A DNA stretch of 64,000 nt from Hydrogenophaga sp. (GTDB lineage Bacteria; Pseudomonadota; Gammaproteobacteria; Burkholderiales; Burkholderiaceae_C): contig NZ_JAHBZK010000021.1 of assembly GCF_019635465.1 (NCBI RefSeq), forward strand, positions 28,479 to 92,478. The letters run 5' to 3'. Positions within the stretch are counted from its first letter, which is position 1; every line of letters begins with the position of its first letter. The translations under genes were made by a program, and so were the position numbers. This document shows positions 8,078-17,112 of this stretch, piece after piece. Below the pieces are notes generated by a model that ran no database searches, was not told where the DNA came from, and saw only the letters and a list, made by a program, of their open reading frames with translations.

Positions 8078-8905
8078 TCAGTAGGTGTTCGGGCCTTGCG
8101 GGCTGGCACGCTTGAACTGGCCGAGCAGCTGCGCCGCACCCGAGGCCAGCAACATGGTGTCGGCGCCCACGGCCACGAACAACGCCCCCGCGTCCAGCCA
8201 TTGGCGTGCACCGGCTTCGGTGGTGGCCAGAATGCCGGGCGCCTTGCCCGCGGCGCGGATGCGGCGGATGCCATCGGCGATGACCGCCTGCACCTCGGGG
8301 TGCGCGGCGTTGCCGCGGTGGCCCATGCTGGCGCTCAGGTCGGCCGGGCCGATGAAGACGCCGTCGACACCCGGTGTGGCGGCGATGGCGTCGAGGTTCT
8401 GCATCGCCGTCACCGTCTCGGCCTGCACCAGCACGCAGACCTGGTCGTCGGCCTCGTGCACGTAGCGCGCGTGGGCCTGCCAGCGCGAAGCGCGGGCCAG
8501 TGCACTGCCCATGCCGCGCACGCCCACCGGCGCGTAGCGCGTGGCGGCCACCACCTGGGCGGCCTGTTCGGCGGTGTCGATCATGGGCACCAGGAGGGTC
8601 TGCGTGCCGATATCGAGGTACTGCTTGATGAGCGCCGTGCCGACCTCACCAATGCCCACGGGCACGCGCACCACCGGGTGCGAACGCGCGTCGCCAAAGG
8701 CCTGCTGCGCGCTGGCCACGGCCTGCAGCTGTGCCAGCGTGCTGCGCACGTCGTTGGGGGCGTGCTCGCCGTCGATGAGCAACCAGTCGTAGCCGGTGCT
8801 GGCGATGAGTTCGGTGCTGTACGGGCTGGCCAGCGCGGCCCACAGGCCGATCTGCGCGCGGCCTTCGCTCAGCGATTGCTTGAAGGAGTTGACAGGGATT
8901 TGCAT
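8078..8905 (-). CDS. hpaI: 4-hydroxy-2-oxoheptanedioate aldolase (HpaI/HpcH)
   Basis: A 275-residue class II pyruvate aldolase of the HpcH/HpaI family. The start [15 protein letters not shown] and the [13 protein letters not shown] block with the catalytic His are hallmark features, as are VRVPVG and [13 protein letters not shown] with the metal-binding acidic residue. It cleaves 4-hydroxy-2-oxo-heptane-1,7-dioate to pyruvate and succinate semialdehyde, the last step of homoprotocatechuate breakdown. It follows hpaH directly, as in known hpa operons. Confidence 0.93.
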   Translation of the reverse strand: MQIPVNSFKQSLSEGRAQIGLWAALASPYSTELIASTGYDWLLIDGEHAPNDVRSTLAQLQAVASAQQAFGDARSHPVVRVPVGIGEVGTALIKQYLDIGTQTLLVPMIDTAEQAAQVVAATRYAPVGVRGMGSALARASRWQAHARYVHEADDQVCVLVQAETVTAMQNLDAIAATPGVDGVFIGPADLSASMGHRGNAAHPEVQAVIADGIRRIRAAGKAPGILATTEAGARQWLDAGALFVAVGADTMLLASGAAQLLGQFKRASPQGPNTY

Positions 8906-8924
8906 GGGACGGCCATCGGACACA

Positions 8925-9749
8925 TCAGACAAAACGGAAGCGCAGCACACCGAGCGGGCCGTAGTCGGCCTCGAAGCGGTCGCCGGCTTTCGCGGGCACC
9001 GGGCGGGTGAACGAGCCGGCGAGCACGATCTGCCCGGGCTGCAGCGACTCGCCCCAGGGGGCGAGCTTCTCGGCCAGCCAGGCGATGCCGATGGCGGGGT
9101 GACCCTGCACACCAGCGGCCAGGCCGGTCTCCTCGACCACACCGTTGAGCTTGAGCACGGCACCGCACCAGGGCAGGTCGGTGGTGAGCGGGTCGGCGCG
9201 AAACCGCGGATCGCCCTCGCCGATCACGATGGCGGCGTTGGCGGCGTTGTCGCTGATGGTGTCGAACACCTTGCGCGGCGCCTTGGTGTCGCGGTCGAAC
9301 TGCTCGATGCGCGCGTCGATGATTTCGATGGCGGGCGTCACGTAGTCGGTGGCGGCCAGCACCTCGTCCACCGAGACCTTGCCGCTGAGCGCACGCTTGA
9401 GCACAAAGGCCAGCTCCACCTCGACGCGCGGCGAGAGGAAGCGCGTGACGGGAATCTCGAGTTCCTGCCCCGCGGGCACCACCAGCTTCATCGAGCCCAG
9501 CAGCGTGCCGAAGTCGGGCTCATCGATCTGGCTGGAGAGTTGCATGGCGCGGCTGGTGAGGCCGATCTTGTGACCGATGACCGGGTCGCCCCGGCCGCGC
9601 TGCAGGGCCACCCAGGCGCGGCCCACGCGGTAGCCGTCGGCTATGGTCATGCCGGGGTGGCGTTGCGAGAAGTGGCGCAGCGGCTGGCGCGACTGCGCGG
9701 AGCGGTCGAGTTCGGCCGCGAGCTGTTCGATGGTGGTGTCGTCGAGCAT
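8925..9749 (-). CDS. hpaH: 2-oxo-hept-4-ene-1,7-dioate hydratase (HpaH)
   Basis: A 274-residue hydratase of the MhpD/HpaH branch of the fumarylacetoacetase superfamily. [11 protein letters not shown] supplies the Glu-x-Glu metal ligands; [12 protein letters not shown] and AIEIIDARI are typical. It adds water to 2-oxo-hept-4-enedioate, giving the HpaI substrate, with Mg2+ in the cytosol. The chosen ATG lies one base after the hpaF stop, indicating coupling. Family length is about 267, in agreement. Confidence 0.93.
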   Translation of the reverse strand: MLDDTTIEQLAAELDRSAQSRQPLRHFSQRHPGMTIADGYRVGRAWVALQRGRGDPVIGHKIGLTSRAMQLSSQIDEPDFGTLLGSMKLVVPAGQELEIPVTRFLSPRVEVELAFVLKRALSGKVSVDEVLAATDYVTPAIEIIDARIEQFDRDTKAPRKVFDTISDNAANAAIVIGEGDPRFRADPLTTDLPWCGAVLKLNGVVEETGLAAGVQGHPAIGIAWLAEKLAPWGESLQPGQIVLAGSFTRPVPAKAGDRFEADYGPLGVLRFRFV

Positions 9750-9750
9750 G

Positions 9751-10203
9751 TCAGCCCTTGGGAGACGTGAACAAGGGGTGGATGGAACTGTTCTTGGCGT
9801 CGAACACCTCGTGGCCTTCGTCCACCTGCGCGGTGATGCCGATGGCGCGCGTGGCCAGGTGCGTGGCGAAGTGCGCCTTGGCCACGGTCTCGATGGTTTC
9901 GCCCACGCGCAGGTGCACCAGCGCGCTGCGGCCCTTGGCCATGCGCACGTTGAGGTAGACGAAGGCGTAGTCGCCACCGCGGCCGGCAGCCTCACCGGCC
10001 GCACCGCCGTCGGCAATGGCCCAGTGCGCGGCCGGGTAGGCCAGTACGCGCGTGCCACCGGTGGGGAAGACCTGACGGTCCTGCTCGTCGCGCACCGTCA
10101 GCATGGCGTCGCACAGTCGGCGGCACAGCGCGCCCATGTCGGTGCCGCCGTCGTTGGGGTGCCGGTCGAGGTTGCCGCTGTAGAGGATGACGAGGTGGGG
10201 CAT
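9751..10203 (-). CDS. hpaF: 5-carboxymethyl-2-hydroxymuconate delta-isomerase (HpaF)
   Basis: A 150-residue member of the tautomerase superfamily. The N-terminus [13 protein letters not shown] places the catalytic proline directly after the initiator Met, as in CHMI. It moves the double bond in 5-carboxymethyl-2-hydroxymuconate to make the substrate of HpaG decarboxylation. It is longer than the enteric enzyme (about 126 residues); the extra part is a glycine/alanine-rich insert around residues 65-75. It sits between hpaD and hpaH. Confidence 0.9.
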   Translation of the reverse strand: MPHLVILYSGNLDRHPNDGGTDMGALCRRLCDAMLTVRDEQDRQVFPTGGTRVLAYPAAHWAIADGGAAGEAAGRGGDYAFVYLNVRMAKGRSALVHLRVGETIETVAKAHFATHLATRAIGITAQVDEGHEVFDAKNSSIHPLFTSPKG

Positions 10204-10212
10204 GGCGAGCTC

Positions 10213-11136
10213 CTACAGCCGCGACACGGCCTGAAAGCCCTGCGCCGACGACGCCTGCGCCTTGGGGATGGCCTCGCCGCTGACCTCAGTGACCGGAAAC
10301 ACCACGTTGATCTGCCCGGTGCCGGAGGCGCCGAAGTACGGCGTGATGACCTCGGCCTGGCCGCTGTACTCGCTCCAGCCGAGCGCGCCCAGCATCATGG
10401 CCGTATCGTGCATGAAGCCTTCGCCGTGGCCCTTGACCGCGTACTCGGGCAGCATCTCGCAGAAGGCCTTCCACTCGCCGGCCTGCCACATGCGCACCAC
10501 CTCGTGGTCCATGGTTTCGAGGAAGGGGCTCCAGATCTTGAAGGCGAACTCGGGCGCCAGGCCGTTCTGCGCAAAGCGGTGGCTGAGCGAGCCGCTGGCC
10601 AGGATGGCGACGGTGCCGTCGTATTCGTCTTCGATGGCACGGCGGATGGCCCAGCCCAGGCGCGCGCTGTCGTTGAGGTAGTGCGCCATGCACAAGGCCG
10701 AGACCGACACCACCTTGAAGTGTTCGTCGGCGTTCATGTAGCGCATGGGAACGATGGTGCCGTACTCCGGCGCCAGCGTCGTGGCGTCGTGCGCCAGCGT
10801 GTCCACACCCATGCCGTTGGCCACCTTGGCCAGCAACTTGCCCAGCCCGGGGTTGCCCGGAATGGCGTAGGGCATGTTGCTGATGAAGTGCGGCAGCTCG
10901 TTGCTGGTGTAGTTGCCCGCCCAGTGGCGCGCGCAGTTGATGTGGTAGCTGGCGTTGACGAGCCAGTGGGTGTCGAAGATGACGATGCTGTCGACACCCA
11001 GGTCACGGCAGCGTTGGCCGATGGCCTTCAAACCATCGATGGCGTCCTGGCGCGTGCCCTTGCGCGGACCATCGAACTCGCTCATGACGATGGAGGGGAC
11101 GTGGGTGATCTTGGCCACCAGTGCGAGCTTGCCCAT
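10213..11136 (-). CDS. hpaD: 3,4-dihydroxyphenylacetate 2,3-dioxygenase (HpaD), LigB-type
   Basis: A 307-residue class III extradiol ring-cleavage dioxygenase. VIFDTHWLVNASYHIN carries the histidine pair that binds Fe(II), and LASGSLSHRF is the later catalytic-histidine block of the LigB fold. It opens homoprotocatechuate to 5-carboxymethyl-2-hydroxymuconate semialdehyde. ATG at 11136 follows a clear GGAGACAAAA ribosome site. It is flanked by hpaE upstream and hpaF downstream, the standard order. Confidence 0.93.
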   Translation of the reverse strand: MGKLALVAKITHVPSIVMSEFDGPRKGTRQDAIDGLKAIGQRCRDLGVDSIVIFDTHWLVNASYHINCARHWAGNYTSNELPHFISNMPYAIPGNPGLGKLLAKVANGMGVDTLAHDATTLAPEYGTIVPMRYMNADEHFKVVSVSALCMAHYLNDSARLGWAIRRAIEDEYDGTVAILASGSLSHRFAQNGLAPEFAFKIWSPFLETMDHEVVRMWQAGEWKAFCEMLPEYAVKGHGEGFMHDTAMMLGALGWSEYSGQAEVITPYFGASGTGQINVVFPVTEVSGEAIPKAQASSAQGFQAVSRL

Positions 11137-11164
11137 GGGTTTTGTCTCCTGTGATCCGTTGCGC

Positions 11165-12637
11165 TCACACGCCCCAGTGGGGGATGTGGTGGCCGCCCAG
11201 CGACACTGCAACGTTCTTGGGTTCGAGGAACACCTCATAGCTCCAGGTGCCGCCCTCGCGCCCTGTGCCCGAGGCCTTGGTGCCGCCAAAGGGCTGGCGC
11301 AGGTCGCGCACGTTCTGCGAGTTGACGAAGCACATGCCGGCTTCGATGGCCGCGGCCACGCGGTGCGCCTTGCCCAGGTTCTCGGTCCAGACGTAGCTGG
11401 AGAGGCCGTATTGAATGTCGTTGGCCAGCGCGATGGCGTGTGCCTCGTCCTTGAACGGGATCAGGCAGGCCACCGGGCCGAAGATTTCCTCCTGCGCGAT
11501 GCGCATGCGGTTGTCGACATCGGCAAACACCGTGGGCCACACGTAGTTGCCCTTCTGCACACGCGCCGACAACTCGGGCGCATAGCTGGGGCGGTCCAGG
11601 CCGCCGCACAGCAGCGTGGCGCCCTCCTTCGGGCCCAGCTCAATGTAGCTGCGCACCTTGGCCAGGTGGCCCTGGCTGATCATCGGGCCGATGATGGTCT
11701 GCTCGTCCTGCGGGTCGCCCACCACGATCTTCTTCGCACGCTCGGCGAACTTCTGCGCAAAGTCGGCGTAGATGCTTTGCTGCACCAGGATGCGGCTGCC
11801 CGCGGTGCAGCGCTCGCCGTTGTTGCTGAAGATCATGAACACCGCGGCGTCGAGCGCGCGGTCAAGGTCGGCGTCCTCGAAGATCACGAACGGACTCTTG
11901 CCACCGAGCTCCATGCTGAATTTCTTGAGGCCGGCGGTCTTGACGATGCGATTGCCGGTGGCGGTGGAACCGGTGAAGCTGATGGCGCGCACGTCGGGGT
12001 GCGCGCACAGCGGCTCGCCGGCTTCCTTGCCGAAGCCGTGCACCACGTTGAGCACGCCGGCCGGCACACCGGCCTCCAGCGCCAGCTCGCCCAGGCGCGC
12101 GGCGGTCAGCGGCGAGAGCTCGCTCATCTTGAGCACCGCGGTGTTGCCAAAGGCCAGGCAGGGCGCGACCTTCCAGGTCGCCGTCATGAAGGGCACGTTC
12201 CAGGGGCTGATGAGTGCGCACACACCCACCGGGTGGAACAGGGTGTAGTTGAGGTGCGTGGGTGTGGGGTAGGTGTGGCCGTCCACGCGCACGCACATCT
12301 CGGCGAAGTAGCTGAAGTTGTCGGCCGCGCGCGGCACCAGCTGTTTGCCGGTCTGCGAGATGGTCTGACCGGTGTCGTCGGTCTCGGTGCGTGCGATTTC
12401 GGGCACGTGGGCCGCGATCAGCTCGCCGAGCTTGCGCACGATCTTGGCGCGCTCGGTGGCGGGCCGGCCGGCCCAGGCGGGGAAGGCGTCCTTCGCGGCC
12501 TGTACCGCAGCGTTGACTTCGGCCTCGCCACCGGCGGCGACTTCGGCCAGCGTGGCCTGCGTGGCGGGGTTGACGGTCTCGAAGGTGGCGTGGCTGCCGA
12601 CGGACTTGCCGTTGATGAGGTGCTGGATGGTGGTCAT
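11165..12637 (-). CDS. hpaE: 5-carboxymethyl-2-hydroxymuconate semialdehyde dehydrogenase (HpaE)
   Basis: A 490-residue NAD-dependent aldehyde dehydrogenase. The general base is in MELGGKSPF (Glu243) and the catalytic cysteine in SNNGERCTAGSR (Cys277). FTGSTATG is the cofactor loop. The length and operon position, between hpaG2 and hpaD, assign it to oxidation of the ring-cleavage semialdehyde to the corresponding hydroxymuconate. Its start overlaps the hpaG2 stop by four bases (ATGA). Confidence 0.94.
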   Translation of the reverse strand: MTTIQHLINGKSVGSHATFETVNPATQATLAEVAAGGEAEVNAAVQAAKDAFPAWAGRPATERAKIVRKLGELIAAHVPEIARTETDDTGQTISQTGKQLVPRAADNFSYFAEMCVRVDGHTYPTPTHLNYTLFHPVGVCALISPWNVPFMTATWKVAPCLAFGNTAVLKMSELSPLTAARLGELALEAGVPAGVLNVVHGFGKEAGEPLCAHPDVRAISFTGSTATGNRIVKTAGLKKFSMELGGKSPFVIFEDADLDRALDAAVFMIFSNNGERCTAGSRILVQQSIYADFAQKFAERAKKIVVGDPQDEQTIIGPMISQGHLAKVRSYIELGPKEGATLLCGGLDRPSYAPELSARVQKGNYVWPTVFADVDNRMRIAQEEIFGPVACLIPFKDEAHAIALANDIQYGLSSYVWTENLGKAHRVAAAIEAGMCFVNSQNVRDLRQPFGGTKASGTGREGGTWSYEVFLEPKNVAVSLGGHHIPHWGV

Positions 12638-13410
12638 GCGGAACTCGCCGGGGCGGTAATGGTGTTGTGCAGATCGCCGATGCCGTCGATGGACGTGATC
12701 ACCACGTCGCCGGGTTGGCAGTCGACCACGCCGTCGGGCGTGCCGGTGAGGATGAGATCCCCGGGCTGCAGGGTCATGAAGGAAGAGAAGTACGCGATGA
12801 GTGCGGGGATGTCGAACACCATGTCGCCCGTGTTGCCGCGCTGGGTGACCGCGCCGTTGACGGTGGTCTGCAACGCGAGGTTCATGGGGTCGGCCACGTC
12901 GGCGGCGTCCACCAGCCAGGGGCCGATGGGGGTGCAGGTGTCGCGGTTCTTCACGCGCAGGTTGGGGCGGTACCAGTTCTCGAGGTAGTCGCGGATCGCG
13001 TAGTCGTTGGCGACGGTGTAGCCGGCCACGAAGTCATAGGCGTCGTCGCGCTTGACGCGCCTGGCCGCGCGGCCGATGACCACCGCCAGCTCGCATTCGT
13101 AGTGCATGAACTGCACGCCGGCCGGTCGCACGGTGTGCGCGCGGTGGCCGATGAGCGAGGCCTCGCCCTTGGCGAAGGCCAGCGGCTCGGTGGGGGGTTT
13201 GAAGGCCAGCTCCTTGGCGTGGTCGGCGTAGTTCAGGCCCAGCGCGAGCACGGTGCGCGCGTGCGGCACCGGTGCCAGCGGCGGCAACCAGACCACGTCG
13301 TCAAACGCCACGCGCCGGCCCCTGAAGGCGGCCGTCTGCAACTCGAGCTGGCCGTCGATCTCGATGGCGTCGTGGACCGCGCCGGCCCAGGCGATGCGGG
13401 CGCGCTTCAT
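12634..13410 (-). CDS. hpaG2: HpaG C-terminal-type: FAH-family isomerase/decarboxylase subunit
   Basis: A 258-residue fumarylacetoacetate hydrolase-fold protein corresponding to one half of the fused enteric HpaG. The metal-binding block is MHYECELAVVIGR, followed by GYTVANDYAIRDY and the C-terminal LQPGDLILTGTPDGV. HpaG decarboxylates 5-oxo-pent-3-ene-1,2,5-tricarboxylate and isomerises the product to 2-oxo-hept-4-enedioate. ATGA overlaps at both ends tie it to hpaG1 and hpaE. Confidence 0.9.
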   Translation of the reverse strand: MKRARIAWAGAVHDAIEIDGQLELQTAAFRGRRVAFDDVVWLPPLAPVPHARTVLALGLNYADHAKELAFKPPTEPLAFAKGEASLIGHRAHTVRPAGVQFMHYECELAVVIGRAARRVKRDDAYDFVAGYTVANDYAIRDYLENWYRPNLRVKNRDTCTPIGPWLVDAADVADPMNLALQTTVNGAVTQRGNTGDMVFDIPALIAYFSSFMTLQPGDLILTGTPDGVVDCQPGDVVITSIDGIGDLHNTITAPASSA

Positions 13411-14066
13411 GCCGACACCTCTTCCGCTTCAAAACGCTGCACGACGGGTTTGAGCCCGGCCGCGCTGATTTCCACCACGTCGCCATCGCTCACGCGAGGG
13501 CGCGATCCATCCGCCAGGCATTCGCTCCCCAGCAGCAGCACATCGCCCGGGCGCAGCGTCATGAACCCGGCCACGTCACGCAGCAGCGTGGGCATATCGC
13601 GCACCAGGTCGCGCAGGGCGGTGGTCTGTTTGTGCACGCCGTGGATGCGCAGCTCGATCTCGAGTCCGGCCAGACCGTCGAGCCCGCCCAGTACGCTCAG
13701 CGGCGTGGGCTCCAGCGGCAGGCCGAGAAAGCCGTCGCGATTGCGGAACTTGATGGCCGGGCGGTAGTAGCTGTCGTGCGCCACGCTCACGTCGTTGACC
13801 AGCAGGACATGCGAGGGCTGGCCATCGTCACCGATGAGCAGGCCCAGGCTGGCCGCCACCTCGATCGCCTCGCCGGGCGGCAGCGCCACGCTGGCGCCGT
13901 GCGGTGCAAAGGTGTTGGCTGTCTTGACGTAGAGCACCGGCGCCTTGGGCGCCCCGCCATAAGGCTTGTCGTCCATGCGCGGTTGCCACAAGGCCCACTC
14001 GCCGCGGAAGTTGAGCAGCGTGCCGTAGACGGTGCCGCGGGGGGCCCAATAGGGATGTGAGATCAA
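13407..14066 (-). CDS. hpaG1: HpaG N-terminal-type: FAH-family subunit, TTG start
   Basis: A 219-residue FAH-fold protein matching the N-terminal half of fused HpaG (RGTVYGTLLNFRGEW, SYYRPAIKFRNRDGFLG). The FAH Glu-x-Glu metal motif is not evident in its usual place, so this half may be largely structural. The only suitable start is a TTG at 14066 whose last two bases overlap the hpaR stop (TTGA); no ATG occurs before the conserved region. A separate pair of genes instead of one fused gene is also known in other bacteria. Confidence 0.85.
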   Translation of the reverse strand: MISHPYWAPRGTVYGTLLNFRGEWALWQPRMDDKPYGGAPKAPVLYVKTANTFAPHGASVALPPGEAIEVAASLGLLIGDDGQPSHVLLVNDVSVAHDSYYRPAIKFRNRDGFLGLPLEPTPLSVLGGLDGLAGLEIELRIHGVHKQTTALRDLVRDMPTLLRDVAGFMTLRPGDVLLLGSECLADGSRPRVSDGDVVEISAAGLKPVVQRFEAEEVSA

Positions 14067-14542
14067 GCGGCTTCCTCGCTCAGGTTGTTGTCGTCGACGC
14101 CGCCTTCCAGCGCAATCACCTCGTCCAGCAGCGCATAGAGCTGCGCCAGCCGCGCCTTGCTCAGGCGCTCCTCCAGCCAGGCGTAGTGCGCCTCGATGGT
14201 GGCCGAGAGCTTGCGCACCAGCTTGAGCCCTGCCGGGGTCGCGCGGACCACCGTGCGCCGCGCGTCCTGGGTGCAACGTTCGCGGGTGATGAGGCCGTCG
14301 CGCTCCATGCGCGCCAGCACGCCGGTGAGGCTTGGGCCGAGCAGAAAGGCCTCGCGCGCAATGCGACCGGTTTCGATACCGGCCGGATCGCGCGCGTGTT
14401 CGCCCAGCACCCGAAGCACGCGCCATTGCTGGTCGCTCAGGCCGTGCTCGCGCAGGCTGGGGCGGGTGTGCTGCATCACGGCTTCGCGCGCCTGCAGCAG
14501 CAGGCGCGGCAAGTTGCGGTGAACGAAGGCGGTCTCTTGCAT
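14063..14542 (-). CDS. hpaR: MarR-family repressor of homoprotocatechuate genes (HpaR)
   Basis: A 159-residue MarR regulator of the HpaR subgroup. The winged helix is seen as LSDQQWRVLRVLGEHA followed by LGPSLTGVLARMERDGLITRERCTQDARRTVV. HpaR represses the meta-pathway genes and responds to hydroxyphenylacetate-type ligands. It is first in the operon and its stop overlaps the hpaG1 start, so it is likely autoregulated. A 28-bp AT-rich palindrome lies five bases upstream of its ATG. Confidence 0.92.
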   Translation of the reverse strand: MQETAFVHRNLPRLLLQAREAVMQHTRPSLREHGLSDQQWRVLRVLGEHARDPAGIETGRIAREAFLLGPSLTGVLARMERDGLITRERCTQDARRTVVRATPAGLKLVRKLSATIEAHYAWLEERLSKARLAQLYALLDEVIALEGGVDDNNLSEEAA

Positions 14543-14546
14543 GCGG

Positions 14547-14574
14547 CGAATTATTTAATAAGTTAAATAATTCG
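14547..14574. promoter_or_regulatory. Palindromic operator, probably for HpaR
   Basis: CGAATTATTTAA (14547-14558) and TTAAATAATTCG (14563-14574) are perfect 12-bp arms around a TAAG spacer. The site is very AT-rich against its surroundings and lies in the 100-base gap between divergent hpaR and the nitronate monooxygenase-like gene. MarR proteins bind such palindromes as dimers. Its closeness to the hpaR start means binding would block transcription or its start site. Confidence 0.8.
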
Positions 14575-14642
14575 GCAAGCCCACCGACCCTGCCGCGCAT
14601 GGGTGTTTTCCCTCACCCGCCTCGCGCCACCACAATCGCCCC

Positions 14643-15686
14643 ATGAACCGACTGATCAAACTGCTGGGCACCCCATGGCCCTTGATCCAGGCCCCGATGG
14701 CGGGCTCACAGGGCGCCGCGCTGGCGCTGGCCGCGGGCGAGGCCGGCGCATTGGGCTCCCTGCCCTGCGCGATGCTGGGCGCCGAGGTGCTGCAAAGCGA
14801 GCTGCACCTCCTCACTGACGCCGGACGGCCCTACAACCTCAACTTCTTTGCGCACACCTCGCCCGACGCGGACGCTGCACGCGAGGCCGCCTGGCGCCAG
14901 GCGCTGGCGCCGTATTACGCAGAGATCGGCCAGGACCCGGCCACCGTGCCTGCGGGCGCGGGTCGCCAGCCTTTCAGCGATGCCGTGGCCGACGTTGTCG
15001 CGCCCTTCAAACCCCGCGTGGTGAGCTTTCACTTTGGTCTGCCGTCGGCCGAGCTGCTGGCGCGCGTGAAGGCCTGGGGTGCGGTGGTGCTGTCGTCGGC
15101 CACCACGGTGGACGAGGCGCTCTGGCTGCAGGCCCACGGCGCCGACGCGGTGATCGCCCAGGGCCTGGAGGCCGGCGGCCACCGCGGCCACTTCCTCAGC
15201 GACGACCTGACGCGCCAGAGCGGCACCTTCGCCCTGCTGCCGCAGATCAAGGCGGCCGTGCGTGTGCCGGTGATCGCGGCCGGGGGCATTGCCGATGCGG
15301 CCGGCGTGCGCGCCGCCATGGCCCTGGGCGCCGACGGCGTGCAGGTGGGCACCGCCTACCTGTGCAGCCACGAAGCCACGACCAGCGCGGTGCACCGCGC
15401 GGCCTTGCTGAGCGAGGCCGCGCGCCACACGCAACTGACCACCCTGTTCTCGGGCCGGCCCGCGCGCGGCATGCCCAACCGGGTCATGCGCGAACTGGGC
15501 CCGCTGAATCCGGCCGCGCCGGCCTTTCCGCTGGCCACGGCGGCCATCGCGCCCTTGCGCGCGCACTGGGAGAAGCTGGGCAGCGGCGACTTTTCGCCCT
15601 TGTGGTCGGGGCAGAACGCCAGCGCTTGCAAGGCGGCGCCAGCGGCGGACATCACGCGCGAACTGGTACGCGGTTTCACGGCCTGA
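14643..15686 (+). CDS. Nitronate monooxygenase / NAD(P)H-dependent flavin oxidoreductase
   Basis: A 347-residue TIM-barrel flavoprotein. The start LGTPWPLIQAPMAGSQG, the EAGGHRGHF block with the catalytic His, the IAAGGIADAAGVRAAMALGADGVQVGTAYL phosphate-binding region and the late RGMPNRVMRELG are all hallmarks (each seen in order). Members oxidise alkyl nitronates or reduce quinones with FMN. It diverges from hpaR, sharing the operator region, so it may be co-regulated with the aromatic operon, but this is not shown. Confidence 0.88.
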   Translation: MNRLIKLLGTPWPLIQAPMAGSQGAALALAAGEAGALGSLPCAMLGAEVLQSELHLLTDAGRPYNLNFFAHTSPDADAAREAAWRQALAPYYAEIGQDPATVPAGAGRQPFSDAVADVVAPFKPRVVSFHFGLPSAELLARVKAWGAVVLSSATTVDEALWLQAHGADAVIAQGLEAGGHRGHFLSDDLTRQSGTFALLPQIKAAVRVPVIAAGGIADAAGVRAAMALGADGVQVGTAYLCSHEATTSAVHRAALLSEAARHTQLTTLFSGRPARGMPNRVMRELGPLNPAAPAFPLATAAIAPLRAHWEKLGSGDFSPLWSGQNASACKAAPAADITRELVRGFTA

Positions 15687-15719
15687 GGGCCCCGGCCGCT
15701 CCTCTATAGTCGCGCCCTC

Positions 15720-17099
15720 ATGGCCAAGGACAAGACCGTCTACACCTGCAGCGAATGCGGCGGCACCAGCCCGCGCTGGCTGGGCAAGTGCCCGCATTGC
15801 AACGCCTGGAACACGCTCATCGAAGGTGTGGCCGAGGGGAGCGGCGCGCCCGCCAAAAACCGGTTCGCGGCCCTGGCCCGCACCAGCGCTGTCACGCCGC
15901 TGGCCAGCATTGAAGCGCGCGACGTGCAGCGCACGCCCACCGGCCACGAAGAGTTGGACCGCGTGCTGGGCGGGGGCATCGTCGAAGGCGGCGTGGTGCT
16001 GATCGGCGGCGATCCGGGCATCGGCAAATCGACCCTCCTCCTGCAGGCGCTGGACAGCCTGCAACGCGCGGGCATGGCGGCGCTCTACGTCACCGGCGAA
16101 GAAAGCGGTGCCCAGGTGGCGCTGCGCGCACGCCGGCTGGGCATCGAAGGCTCGCAGGTGCAGGTGCTGGCCGAGATCCAGCTGGAGCAGATCCTGGCCA
16201 CGCTGGAAGCGACCAAACCGGCCATCGCGGTGATCGACTCGATCCAGACCGTGTATTCGGAGCAGCTCACGAGCGCGCCCGGCTCGGTGGCCCAGGTGCG
16301 CGAATGCGCGGCGCATTTGACGCGCGCGGCCAAGGCCTCGGGCACCGCCATCGTGCTGGTCGGCCACGTCACCAAAGAAGGCGCACTGGCCGGACCGCGC
16401 GTGCTGGAGCACATGGTCGACACCGTGCTGTACTTCGAGGGCGACACGCACAGCAGCTTCCGGCTGGTGCGCGCCATCAAGAACCGATTTGGCGCGGTCA
16501 ACGAGATCGGCGTGTTCGCCATGACCGACAAGGGTCTCAAGGGTGTGAGCAACCCAAGCGCGATCTTCCTGTCGCAGCACGCCGAGCCGGTGCCCGGCAG
16601 CTGCGTGATGGTCACGCTCGAAGGCACCCGCCCGCTGCTGGTGGAGCTGCAGGCCCTGGTCGACACCGGGGGGCCCAGCCCGAGGCGCCTGTCGGTGGGC
16701 CTGGAGCGGGACCGCCTGGCCATGCTGCTGGCGGTGCTGCACCGCCACGCCGGCGTGGCCTGCATGGACCAGGACGTGTTCGTCAACGCCGTCGGCGGGG
16801 TGCGCATCAGCGAGCCCGCGGCCGACCTGGGCGTGATGCTGGCCATCACCAGCAGCCTGCGCGGCAAGCCCTTGCCCAAGGGCTTCATTGCCTTTGGCGA
16901 GGTGGGGCTGGCCGGCGAGGTGCGCCCCGCGCCGCGTGGGCAGGAACGGCTGCGCGAGGCGGCCAAGCTGGGGTTTTCGGTGGCGGTGGTGCCCAAGGCC
17001 AACCTGCCCAAGAAGAACGACAAGGCCTTCGAGGGCCTGCAAGTGCATGGCGTGGAACGCATCGAGCAGGCGCTCGAGCTGGCTCGCCGACTGGATTGA
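15720..17099 (+). CDS. radA: DNA repair protein RadA
   Basis: A 459-residue RadA. A four-cysteine zinc finger is at the N-terminus (Cys10, Cys13, Cys24, Cys27). Walker A GGDPGIGKST spans residues 96-105, the RadA-specific KNRFG motif is near residue 256, and a Lon-protease-like domain ends the protein (GFIAFGEVGLAGEVRP). RadA is a hexameric helicase that extends recombination intermediates by branch migration. Length matches the family. It is followed after 13 bases by a small membrane protein gene. Confidence 0.97.
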   Translation: MAKDKTVYTCSECGGTSPRWLGKCPHCNAWNTLIEGVAEGSGAPAKNRFAALARTSAVTPLASIEARDVQRTPTGHEELDRVLGGGIVEGGVVLIGGDPGIGKSTLLLQALDSLQRAGMAALYVTGEESGAQVALRARRLGIEGSQVQVLAEIQLEQILATLEATKPAIAVIDSIQTVYSEQLTSAPGSVAQVRECAAHLTRAAKASGTAIVLVGHVTKEGALAGPRVLEHMVDTVLYFEGDTHSSFRLVRAIKNRFGAVNEIGVFAMTDKGLKGVSNPSAIFLSQHAEPVPGSCVMVTLEGTRPLLVELQALVDTGGPSPRRLSVGLERDRLAMLLAVLHRHAGVACMDQDVFVNAVGGVRISEPAADLGVMLAITSSLRGKPLPKGFIAFGEVGLAGEVRPAPRGQERLREAAKLGFSVAVVPKANLPKKNDKAFEGLQVHGVERIEQALELARRLD

Positions 17100-17112
17100 G
17101 GACGATCGGACC

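Noticed and set aside
10955-12988. A 677-codon plus-strand open frame opposite hpaE
   Set aside because: Antisense frame of a clear aldehyde dehydrogenase gene; composition bias only.
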